A stretch of 64,000 nt of DNA, from the NCBI GenBank assembly GCA_028023455.1, contig JAQFVV010012534.1, positions 2,960,558 to 3,024,557 of the forward strand, read 5' to 3'. Shown one piece after another: positions 1 through 10,103 of the stretch; the first letter of the stretch is position 1, and each line of letters opens with the position of its first letter. The stretch comes from Epiperipatus broadwayi. Lineage: Eukaryota; Onychophora; Udeonychophora; Euonychophora; Peripatidae. A program made the translations under genes and the position numbers. Below the pieces are notes generated by a model. It saw only the letters and a program-made list of their open reading frames with translations, ran no database searches and was not told where the DNA came from.

Positions 1-1162
1 AAAAAAAAATGTGTATTCATTATCTCTCTTAAATTCTGTCTTAAGTGTTATATATTAAATTATTAGTGCCAGCTAGATTTTAAAAATTTAAAATTTTGGA
101 ATAGTAGATACATTTTATAAATTCCCCTTTACAATGAACCAATTAAAAGGCTACTATATATATATGACAGGAGGGGGCATTTTGACACAAATAATTTTTT
201 TATAATCTGTTATAAATAAATCAATTGTATTATAGAAGATAGTAGCCAAGATAATAACTCCAGATGTTTGCAGTATGATGGAGAACCTGTAAAAATAATC
301 AATCATAACTTTCCTTTCAAAATTGAACAAGCAATTGTAAGCATAGATTAAAAAGACCATAAAGAAAGTAGTTGAACTGTATGGCCAGTCAAATAGGCAG
401 TCTTATAAAACTCATGATGAAGCATATAGCAATATATTGGAGGTAGAAAATAGAAAAAAATAATAATGGAGATTAGTCTAAACTGGCAGTGGAACTAGAA
501 TTAAAAAAAGTTATAAAGCTTCAACCAAATGTATGCCACCTGTAGCTGGATGTAAATATGAAACTGCTGTTGAGATAAAAAAAAAGGAGAATAATAAATT
601 TCCCTGATCATGCTAAAAAAAACCTCAAAAAATACTAGAAAAGGGATAAAATTAAATCTTACTTGAATAAGAAAAATGTGACATGTTGATGACTCCAGAT
701 ATGTGAAAAAAGATAAATGATTTATTTTAGAAAAAAATGCTATGTTACTAATTTTAACAATACTGAATGCAGTGTATTCTTTTTACTCATATGATGATTT
801 CTATAATATTTCTAGACAATAGAGCAAAAATCCTGCTTGAAGTAAAATGTTCACATTTTAAAGCTATTCAATAGTGAAAATAAAAACTGATGCTAGGCTC
901 TGTGATCATTTGAAAGATTTATGTGAATCATCCATGATTTGTCTTGTTGGGTTAATGCTTGTGCTAGATTGGAAAGTGTAATTACTTGATATATATTGTG
1001 GTGATTCATAAATGAGCCTATCATTTATTACAGTTGGTTGCTCAGTAGAAGTATTATGATTCAATTTGTATATACCAGTCAGTAATTAAGTAGATTGTAA
1101 TTAGTAAATTTGTATAATAATGGGAAAAAAATAATTTTAATCTCATATTCATTCTTATGATT
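1..1162. other. AT-rich DNA without recognisable gene
   Basis: I see no convincing ORF, RNA gene or repeat with a partner in the window. Short open frames here are interrupted every few tens of codons and read as chance frames in AT-rich DNA. A stretch near 480-660 gives a weak transposase-like impression in translation, but too little to name. Confidence 0.5.
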
Positions 1163-1267
1163 TGAGAAAGAAAAAGCTCTAAGGAAAATACTTGTTATTA
1201 TATTGAAATGCCAATTATTTAGTTATTTTATTTTTACTACATGGAATCTCCTAAAAATAATACTATA
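1163..1267 (+). repeat. Interspersed repeat related to the PLE-terminus-like inverted repeat at 55.6-55.8 kb
   Basis: About 100 bases here match arm 2 of the inverted repeat at 55729-55826. Shared blocks include GGAAAATACTTGTTAT, TTTAGTTATTTTATTTTTA and ACATGGAATCTCCT. The match ends about 17 bases before the start of the large LTR element, so the LTR element probably inserted beside or into this older repeat. The better copy at 55.7 kb contains a hammerhead-like core; here that core (CTAAGGA ... TGAAATG) is degenerate. Confidence 0.6.
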
Positions 1268-1284
1268 AAATTATATATATATAC

Positions 1285-4040
1285 TGTAACTTTCCAGGTT
1301 GGCACCAGAAAGAAATATGGGGAAGGTCACATTTGTACTAACAAGGGCTAAAGTTAATTAGCTGAGAAAAATGAATTGTGATATAATTTAATATTTAAAA
1401 TTGAGTTTTTAGGAAAACTAAACTTAAATTGTGATGTAATTTGCTAGTTAAAATTAGGATTTTAACAAAATTAAAATTTTAAATGGGTATATTGATTGGT
1501 GGAGTTTTGGACTATATGTTTAGTGGTAGATGTTTGGGTATAGTAGAGAATTTACATGTCATAATAGGCAGATGCATAAATGTATTATTAATTAGAATTT
1601 TCTTTTCTATATTTTATTTATAAGTTATGGATTATATATTGACTTAGAATCTTATATTTTAAAAATGATAAAGATTATTTGTAATAGTAAATAACATTTC
1701 TAAAATTGATAATTAATATTTAATATTTTTTTTATTACTATGTTTATTATATTCAAATATTGTATTGTTAAAATTTTTATAAATAATATTTCTGGCAAGC
1801 TTCCAAAGTTGATCGTCATAGAAACACAGAGGGCGTGAGAGAAGAAAAACATAGAGTTTAAAACTTGAAAAAAGTAAAAATTTCCAAGGGAGAAAATGTA
1901 AAAAAAAAACTTAAACGAATCAAAAAACTCTCTAAAAGTATTACAACAAATATAAAAAAACATCACAAGGATTCTAATGATATATTTATGGAAAATTTCT
2001 ATTATACTACTGGAGTAATAAAACCATGAAGAGATAGACCCAGAGGGAAATCAGCTCCAAATTTCTGTCAAACGATGGTTCAAGTTCACTACCTTTAAAA
2101 ATACCTGGATGTCACATAAGATAAGTAATTATAATTTATTTTAAAGTATTGCCAAAAGTAAATAATATTAAAATGACAAAATTATTTAAAGTAAAGCTGG
2201 ATAATTTTTTCTTGTTAATCGCTAGAATCAAATGCTTAATATTCAATTCTAATCATTTCCTATCAATCTTCTGCAAATTAAAATTTAAAATGAAAAAATT
2301 TATCTACTTAATTTTATATCAAGAAGATAATTTTTTTACTGTATAACTTTTCTATTCACATATATATAGTGAAATAATTTCAATGCATGCAAATGTCATT
2401 TTTTAACGCCCGTCACAAAATTCTAGGATAAAAAAAAAAAACTCTTATCATTCTTAACAAATTATGCTTAACAATCGGATAGACATTTTTTTTTTATGTT
2501 ATAATTTACTATTATCTTTGAAATTAATATGTATGTTTCTTTCAACTTTCAAATTTTTAAAAAAACTTAACATGTAATAATGGGATATTGACAAATATTT
2601 TTTTTTTATTGATTACAATAGATGTACAACCTATTTTTTTTTCGTTTTTCTTTTAAAAGAACAAAACAATGTAACCTCTTATATATTATAATATGATAAA
2701 ACTGGTCTGGGGATGGGGACAATCCAAGATAAAAATGATTTGAATGCCTTCTTTTGTAGTAGCATTTATCATAAATAAAAAAAAAGCTTGTTTAGAGCTA
2801 TTAGCACGCTCTTAATTTTACATATTTGTAAATTCAAGCTATATATAGGTCATGTGACATCTGACTTGTTATTATTACTATAATATGATAATATATTTTG
2901 TATGATCTAAAAATTATAATATAGGTGATTATATATATTCGAGTGTGTGCGTGATGCTATAAATTATTATTATTATTATTATTTTAATTGTATTTATTAT
3001 GCTTAATTTTGCTAATGAACTTTATTTAAAAAAATGAAAAATTAAAACCATGTCTGTTATAAGTTGAAGGTAGAAATGGTCAGAGATGAGTAGATTATAT
3101 AGATTGGGTTTGGAGATATTAATTAACCCTCACATATGTAAGTATAAGGATAAGTGTTTGGTTAGTGTTTTTCCATGCTTGTCTTTAGTTTTGTATAGTT
3201 AGTGTTAGATTGTATACATTGATTATAACAGATATGTGTTGTATAAATTTTTATCATATGTATAAAAGATGATTGATTTATGGCATCATCCAAGTTCTAT
3301 AAATAATCTAATAAAATATGTTTCAGAAATACATTATATTTACAATATAATCAAACACACATATTCGAAAATACACGATTAACATATTAAATAGTAGTCA
3401 ATTTTGATTTTACCATAGAAGATATGTAATTGGTTATTAAGGTGTATAAATAATATATTTTTTTAGTTATTGTTTATTTTTGATTTTATTTTAATAAATG
3501 TTATATTGAATAAATAGCCCATATGAATTGCTTGATTATATATACATTCGATTCTCCATTTCCACACACACACATCTGGTTAACATAACATAGTTATAAA
3601 AGATATAAGTTTGTCAATATAAGTCAAGTTTTATTTAATTTGTCTGATGGTAATAAATCTCAGTATTACAATGCTAATAATATATTTTACTTTGCTTAGA
3701 ATAGGTGGTGATTTGGATAAAAAGATACCCAATCCTCATCATTGTCTATACCGTAATAAATGTAATAATTGTCAATTTTGCAACAGTTTTAGTATTGAAT
3801 AGATGCTCTGAACATATTTAAATTAACCTTATAGTATTATTGTTTATAGACGTTTTTATCATCCTTGTTGGCCTCATATATAAAGCCATAGAATAATTAC
3901 AATATAAAACCTTTTAAATAAGTTTAAATATAATTTATAATTATAAATTTTATTCTATTTTGCAGAGAATTGGCACCTGGGCAATTATAAATATAATAAA
4001 GTAAATAAGTAAAGAGGATGGAGGTTATAGGGAAGGTTAA
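1285..4040 (+). repeat. 5' long terminal repeat of a large LTR retrotransposon
   Basis: This about 2.75-kb sequence is repeated in direct orientation at 10104-12695 with only scattered differences. It starts TGTAACTTTCCAGG and ends GGTTAAA, a near-complement of the start if one base has changed from GGTTACA. The flank is (TA)n. The two copies diverge exactly after GGTTAAA. In this copy a PBS-like motif starts two bases later, as expected for a 5' LTR. An alternative end is TTTTGCA at 3964, followed by TGGCACCTGGGCAA as primer-binding site. I prefer 4040 because the repeat continues to there in both copies. Short ORFs inside are not conserved as coding. Confidence 0.8.
2699..2890. other. 192-bp segment present in the 5' LTR but absent from the 3' LTR
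   Basis: The segment lies between two copies of TATAATATGATA (2687-2698 and 2879-2890). The 3' LTR has a single copy at the matching place (about 11500). It is either an insertion with a 12-base duplication or a deletion by slippage in the other LTR. It contains a comparatively GC-rich start (CTGGTCTGGGGATGGGG). Confidence 0.7.
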
Positions 4041-4485
4041 AGTGGTGTGCAACGTGGATGGCTTGATATATGTATATATATAGAGGTTACACGATAGGGT
4101 TAAAGTGGCTGCCCAATCGTGGGGCCTGATAAGCCCAATATATTTAGTGTAAAGTGGTGCACAATGTGGATGGCTCGATATATATATAGAGGCACAACTG
4201 CCAGGGTAAAGTGACTGCCCAACTGGGGCTTGATATACGATTGGGTTAGAAAAGTGGCTGCCCAATCGTGGGGCCTTGTATACATAGGTTAAGTGGATAT
4301 CCAATCATGTGGCCCTGTTTAATTAAGTCTCATAGCCTGATATATTTACGGTTAAGTGGTGGCATGCAATGTGGATGGCCTGATATACATGGGTTAAGTG
4401 GCACACAACGTGGATTGCTCGATATATATATATATAGAGGCCACAACTGCCAAGGGTTTAAATGGATGTCCAATTGTGGGATCTT
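4041..4485 (+). repeat. Array of nine primer-binding-site-like units inside the 5' LTR
   Basis: Nine units share the pattern (G)TTAA(A)GTGGnnnnCCAAtcGTGGnnncTgATATA. The TGG (or TGA) positions start at about 4043, 4106, 4155, 4212, 4255, 4294, 4357, 4399 and 4463. Spacing is irregular (39-64 bases). The best units read TGGCTGCCCAATCGTGGGG, close to the general form of retroelement primer-binding sites complementary to a tRNA 3' end. The first unit sits two bases from the LTR end and is therefore the likely original PBS. Units alternate in two flavours (…GCCCAATCGTGGGG… and …GTGCACAATGTGGATGG…), suggesting higher-order duplication. Three short ORFs overlapping this array are translations of the repeat, not genes. 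Confidence 0.7.
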
Positions 4486-4965
4486 GATTACTTAAGTCTC
4501 ATATCTTGTAGAGTGTTTATATTTTTGTTGATATATATTGGCATATATCTGAGATGAGAAGTAATCCATTGCCATTAGAATTACTTTATTCCTGTTTTAA
4601 ATATACAGTTATTGCAAAATTGATTCCAAAATAGAATCAAGTTGGCAGTTTTCTTATTCAAGGATTTTTTATATATCAATCTGGAAGATTAATAGAAATG
4701 TTTGATAAAATGGAACTAGGGGTAAATGGAACATTAACAAAGGTATGAAATGAGCAAATTAGAGTTTGAAATAAGCCAATATCTGAAAGATATGTAATAG
4801 ATATATGAATGTCAGATGTATAGTTTAAAAAAAAATATTTTTTTTTGTTTATGTAAAATAAATAAATACAGCCATGAGATAGCTTAGTTTTAATTATAAA
4901 GCTATATATAAATATAACTTATAGTAAATGTTAAAGTTGATAACATTTATATATATATATATATA

Positions 4966-5274
4966 ATTGGGGAATCTCGATGTACATTGGAGAAAAGATC
5001 AAAGGAGCATTTGTTGTTATATAAATGAGTGCAAAAATCAAGACAAGAGAATGTTAGAAATGATGATGTATCACCATCAGTATTTTTTGATCATAATGTA
5101 ACATGTAATTATGGTTTTGATTTTGATTTTAATAAAATTAAGATTTTGTGTATTGAAAGAAATAATAATAAACGCAAAATTAAAGAAGCTATGTTAATAA
5201 AAAGTGAAAAGCAACAGTTGATAAACAGACAGGCTGCCAATATAAAAATTAATGAATTGTGGGAAAATTGATGT
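4966..5274 (+). pseudogene. Penelope-like element GIY-YIG domain and C-terminus, decayed
   Basis: The frame reads GESRCTLEKRSKEHLLLYK, a stop, then an 80-codon open frame ending KRKIKEAMLIKSEKQQLINR and a final W near the end. In the PLE family the endonuclease has YIGxTxxxLxxRxxEH, followed by a C-terminal block with KRxxxEAxxIK and NR...W; all of these are visible in order. The Y-I residues before GE are replaced by a (TA)n run at 4951-4965, so the 5' part is lost. No reverse transcriptase precedes it. It lies inside the leader of the large LTR element, so it is either a nested PLE fragment or was captured. It is followed by a hammerhead-like motif at 5335, as expected at a PLE 3' end. It is almost certainly inactive. 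Confidence 0.72.
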
Positions 5275-5334
5275 ATGACGTATTACTTTTTGTTTACATT
5301 TGTAACGGTTTTTTCTAATACAATTTGAATCTAG

Positions 5335-5370
5335 TTGACAACGACTACATAGATAGTTGAAAGTACTTCT
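5335..5370 (+). ncRNA. Degenerate hammerhead-ribozyme-like motif at PLE 3' end
   Basis: The order is TTGACAA, a short stem (GACTA ... TAGTT with a six-base loop), then GAAA and GTACTTC. A hammerhead core is CUGAnGA, stem II, GAAA. Here the first box is altered (CUGAUGA to UUGACAA) while the stem and GAAA remain. It lies 61 bases downstream of the PLE coding relic. The minus-strand copy at 35236-35272 has the same altered box, so the change predates both copies. Cleavage is unlikely with this core. Confidence 0.45.
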
Positions 5371-5437
5371 ATTAAATTGGTATATATTTGTTTTTTTAAA
5401 ATATTGTTTTACTGTATTAATTATTGTATTGTTTTAA

Positions 5438-5468
<31 letters not shown>

Positions 5469-6501
5469 ATTTTGCTTATCAATTAAATATAGTACTGATG
5501 CTAGATAAACATAGAATTATTGATAGTATTAAATTATAAAGTGTTAATATTGTTCATATTTGGAGCACTTCTGTTATAGAATGTCTATAATTTTGAAGGT
5601 TAGATAGCATACTTGATTGTTGGAGTTTTGTTGGTTGTGTTGCAAGTTTTGGTGATGGATGGAGAATTTTTGTTATTGTCTTAAGTATATGGTGTATTCA
5701 TGTCACTGGTGATTGATTGTTCTCATTCACTGCTCCAACCCAAATTATATCAGTTGTTAATTATCATGAAGCAGTTAACAGTAGTCCTGCCATGATTTTG
5801 CCTCTAAGACTCCAGAGAGAGCAAGGCATAGTTCTTTCTAATATATATGTAATATTTGTCTCTAAGACTCCTAAGGATGAGCAAGACAATATTTTATAAA
5901 TAGCCCCTAAGACTTGGATGTAAGCAGGGCATTGTGATAGTGTTTGTAGTAGAATATTATGGGTTGTGGTAGCTTAGAGTGGTTAAAGTGAGATGATCAT
6001 CAGAGTGTTCATGGAGCATTGTCTGTTTTGAGAGCAGTGATGGAGTTCTTCTATCCATCTCAAAATTGTGAACTGCTGATAATTATTTTGACTGTCAGTA
6101 TCTGTTGGATCTTTAGAAGAATGGATGAATATATAACTTGAATATATAGCTCATTCTTAAAAGGCTATTTTCTATATTTTTATGCAAAGATTGGCATTTA
6201 CCATATTTAAGTAAAAATTGTATATCAGTTGTCATAGTGAATGCATGTCATCATTAATTTTATTTTGGTTATGATTTTTTTTTCTTTTGTTATAAATGCT
6301 GGTTATAATATTTGAATGCACCCAATACAGCATAAAGATAAATGAATATGTTTAAATTATTTTGGTCTTTTATCAGTTGTTTGAATTGGTGTAATTTGCA
6401 ATATAACTATAGTGGATCATATAAAATTTAATTTATAATTCCAGCTATGTTTAGATTAATGTTATCTAGTTAAAGCTTAATGTCTTCTTGCCTATGGGTG
6501 T
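5371..6501 (+). other. Internal LTR-element region, no gene seen
   Basis: There is a (TA)n tract at about 5439-5463. At 5795-5945 three imperfect units share CTCTAAGACTCC or CCCTAAGACTTGG about 75 bases apart. No motif of gag, protease or integrase was found. The 60-codon frame at 5717 is a by-product of these repeats. Confidence 0.5.
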
Positions 6502-9500
6502 GTGGAAAATCGAACATTATATGGGAAAATAAAATTGTGGAAATTTTATGTCATTTTAGATAGTGATGGTGAGTTTGAATTGTTGATTTGGTGGAGGTTG
6601 GAGCTGGTGAACCTTATTTTCTTAGGTAATATTAAAATTTTAAGAGATTATAAAATGAAAGAGTTTAGTTTATATGATAGTTTGGGTGGGTCTCAAGAGA
6701 CACCATCTCCAGACATTGTTGCGATGTCCCCTGATCTTGAATCAGGAAATGAAACTATAGGTATGTCCTATGGACAGTCTAGTAGGATGAGAGATACTAT
6801 CCCTCAAACTCTAGATTGTGATATGTCAATGTTATTAAAAAATATATTAACAGAACTAAAAAAATTAGAGTCTGGTCAAGTAGAATTAAAGTCTGGTCAA
6901 ACAGAATTGAAATCAGAATTAAGAGAAGAGCTAAAGTCAGAACAAACAGAATTGAAATCAGAATTAAGAGAAGAGCTAAAGTCAGGACAAGCAGAATTGA
7001 AATCAGAATTATGGGAACTAAAGTCTGGACAGGTATAAGATAGAGAAAAATCAGAAGAAATGTTTGTAGAATTGAAGTCAGAACTAAAAGAAATAAAATT
7101 GAATCAAAATAAGTCAGAGGAGAGGATGGCAGAAATAAAATTGGAAGTTTCAAAAATGAAGTCAGAAATGGTAGAAATAAAAGATAGTATAGTTAGGCAG
7201 ATGAAAGTTGTGGAGGAGAAAGTAAAAAGTCAGGAATCAGAGCTAAAGGCAGAAATGAAATTGAGTCAAGAGAAACCAGAGGAGAAGATGGCTGAAATAA
7301 AGTGAGAAATGTCAGAGATAAAATTAGAAGTGAAACTAAAAACAAAGCTAGAAGCAAGGTTAGAAATACCCAAAATGGAGCTAGAAGTGCAAGACAATAT
7401 TAATGACCAAGTTATGAAGATTAATAAGAATATTAGTTTAGCTGAGGAAGAGTTAAAGGTATACAAAGAACTTAAATTAAATCAAATAGAAAAGGGAGAA
7501 CATAAATCTGTTGAGATAGTTAGTCAAGATGTTAAAATAGTAGATGCTAATTTGAAAAATAAATTAGAGGAGAATAATAAATCACCAAAGATTAAATCTA
7601 AAAGTATAGAAACTGAATCTAAGCCATCAGTTGGCATAATTGATAAGGATATAGCAAATCATAAAGTATCTTTCAAAGTAATTGATAAATGTGTTAAAGT
7701 AATTAGTACAGATTTGAAAAAGCATAAAGAACCTATTAGTTTAATTAGTAAAAGTATGGCATAAAATAGACAACTTGTTAAAATAATAAGAAAAGCAAGT
7801 CCACAAGTAATTAAAATAGTTAATGAAGATACTAACTTATGTAGTAATTTGGCAGAAGAAAACAAAGATTCTGTTAAATTAGTTAACAATGATGTAAATG
7901 ATAATGCATCATTTGATAAGATAGCAGAAGATGATTTAAGAAAAGACAAATCTTTTATTGAATTAGTTAGTGAAGAAACCAAGTTATCTGTTGGGAAAAT
8001 TAGTACAGATAGTGAGTCAATTCATGAAGAAATAGAGATTCAAAAGGAATCTGTTGAATTGGTTACTAAAGGATTAGAAGCAAATATACCGTCTATTAAG
8101 TTAATAGATAATATGGAAAAAGATAAACCATTGATGGATTTAGTAAATGAGGAAGATTTGTCAAAAGCTGAATTAAGTTGTGAAAGACTAAAAGACAATG
8201 TTCAGAATTTAGAAATTGGACAGTTAGGTTTTCAAGGGTTAGACAAAAGTGCTCTAGAGTTAGGAGAAATGAAAATTCATTATAATAAAATAAATGAAGG
8301 TGTTCAAACTTTAGAAGTTGAATTAAGTTTACCAGAAAAGATTAAAATTAACTCTCAAACATTACAAGAAAGAACAGAATGTGTTTCTCAAAGTCAAGTG
8401 AGTTTGGATATACAAAAAGAAATGAGATTAGATTTTCAAATTACATTGCAAAACATAAGAGCAATGAAAGCAGATTCTCTAAGACATATACAGGAAATGA
8501 AGCAAACAGTAGTGGAGATACAATGATGTAATCAAGAATTAAAAGTGCATAGACTAGAAATAGCAGAGAAAATTAGGGAATCACGAGAGAGATCACAAAA
8601 ACAGTCAGTAGAGAAAAGTGTAAATTTTCAAGGTTGTCCCAAAGAGATAAAACCAAATGATCCTAATCAGTCAAAAGAGGTAGACTTGATTTTTCAGAGT
8701 CAATATAAAGAAAATCAAGAATTGGTTGTAGAAATAGTTAGTGAAAATGAGCAAATAAATAAAGAATCTGAGAAAATTGATATTAAGATAGAAAATAAAG
8801 AAGTTGCACAATCTGTAGAAAAGTTAGTACAGATGTAGAAATAACCAAAGAACATATGGTATTAATTAATAAGAATGTTAGTTTAGCTAGTGATGAAGTA
8901 AATGTATATAAAGAACTTGGAGAAATAGTTGATCAAGACTCAGAATTAGATGGAAATGTAGCTATAGACATGCTTAAAGATTTCAAGAAGAATCTTGATA
9001 AACAGAAAGAAGTTGGTAAATTAATGAAGAAAGAAATAATTTTCTTAGACATGAAATATCTAGAAATTTTGGAAAATGAGTTGTTTAAGGTTACTGATAT
9101 TACAGGTAATAAATTTAAAAATAAAAATGAATACATAATTCCAAAGTGTGTTCTTGATTATTTAGAACATAAGGTGAAGGTGAATGTTTTTAAAAAAATA
9201 TTTTATGGAGATACTAAACATGTAATATGTAGTATAAAATATTTAATAGAAAGTGTTAGTCATGCTAGAGAAGTTGGTAAAGTGAAAATAAAATGTAAAA
9301 TGAAGAAGACAAAGATGTTTGATTTAAATTTTCTTAGAAAAGTTATTAATCCAGAAAAAGATTTAGGCAAAGCCAAAGTAAAGCTTAAATGTAAAAGTAA
9401 AAAGAAAACTAAAGTAGATTTTATGAGAGAGGTAATTAATCATAATAAACATATGAAGAAAAGTAAAGTAAAATTCAAAGAGATGAGGATAGAGAAGGTT

Positions 9501-9869
9501 AAGATAAGTTATTTTAATAAACGTGTAGATTATATGAGATATTGGGAAAGCAAAAGTCAAATTTAAATTAATAAAAGAAAAGATAGTTGATTTAAATCTT
9601 AGTAGAAAGATTGTTGATGAAAAAAAAGAAATTGGAAAGGGTAAAATCAAACTAAAGAAAGTAAACAGAAAGTTGATCAATATTATGGGTTTAGAGACAT
9701 CCAGAAATAAAGGATAGAGCATAGAAAGGTAAAAACTAGACTAAAGAAAGTTGAGATGTCTCTTAGAAATAAACTTGTTAGAAGAAAGGAAATAAAGAAT
9801 AATTGAGCAAGATTTAAAAGTACTTATAATGCTCGCAGTTTGGTTCCATGTCCTGTAAGACATGCTTAA
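6502..9869 (+). pseudogene. Gag-like coiled-coil protein of the large LTR element, interrupted frame
   Basis: One reading frame stays open from 6502 to 8838 except for five stop codons (7036, 7303, 7762, 8524, 8836). It then continues in another frame from 8825-8856 to 9566, with fragments to about 9869. The N-terminus is short and mixed. It is followed by lysine/glutamate heptad-like repeats (ELKSGQ, ELKSEL, EIKLEV), typical of a long coiled coil and seen in some LTR-element Gag proteins. The middle has degenerate units of the type SVELV...KLI. The last third is very basic with repeats of the type GKVKxKxKxKK, a possible nucleic-acid-binding tail. The end reads ARSLVPCPVRHA then a stop (about 9831-9869). 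No CCHC knuckle, protease, RT or integrase is visible. The call as Gag is inference from position between LTRs and composition. Confidence 0.55.
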
Positions 9870-10090
9870 TAAAAGTTATACATATTGTTCAATATAGAAT
9901 TTAGTTTTTTTTTTGCTTATTTAATGTTGCTAAAATATAATAGGAAAAAGTGTTTGTAAAAGCATTAGTTGTTTTTATTGTTTTATGTTTATTCCATAGA
10001 CATAGTTTTCTAATTGAGGAATGATCTTAATGTAAAATTTAATGTGTTATTAATATTGATTGTTGTTTATCCAATTCATTTTTCTTTTAT

Positions 10091-10102
10091 AAGAGGGAAG
10101 GA
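10091..10102 (+). other. Polypurine tract before the 3' LTR
   Basis: AAGAGGGAAGGA is followed by one T and then the LTR start TGTAACC at 10104. This is the position and composition expected of the plus-strand priming site. The 5' LTR has no such tract in front of it, which fixes the orientation of the element as plus. Confidence 0.75.
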
Positions 10103-10103
10103 T

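Noticed and set aside
480-780. Weak DDE-transposase-like impression in translation
   Set aside because: Only scattered residues could be matched and the frames are short and broken.
3924-4495. Several overlapping frames of 61-126 codons on both strands
   Set aside because: They are translations of the PBS-like tandem array and (TA)n; repeated HDWAATL-like phrases come from the DNA repeat.
6797-9722. Minus-strand frames of up to 119 codons opposite the gag-like region
   Set aside because: Leucine/serine-rich mirror frames of the lysine/glutamate-rich coiled coil on the plus strand.
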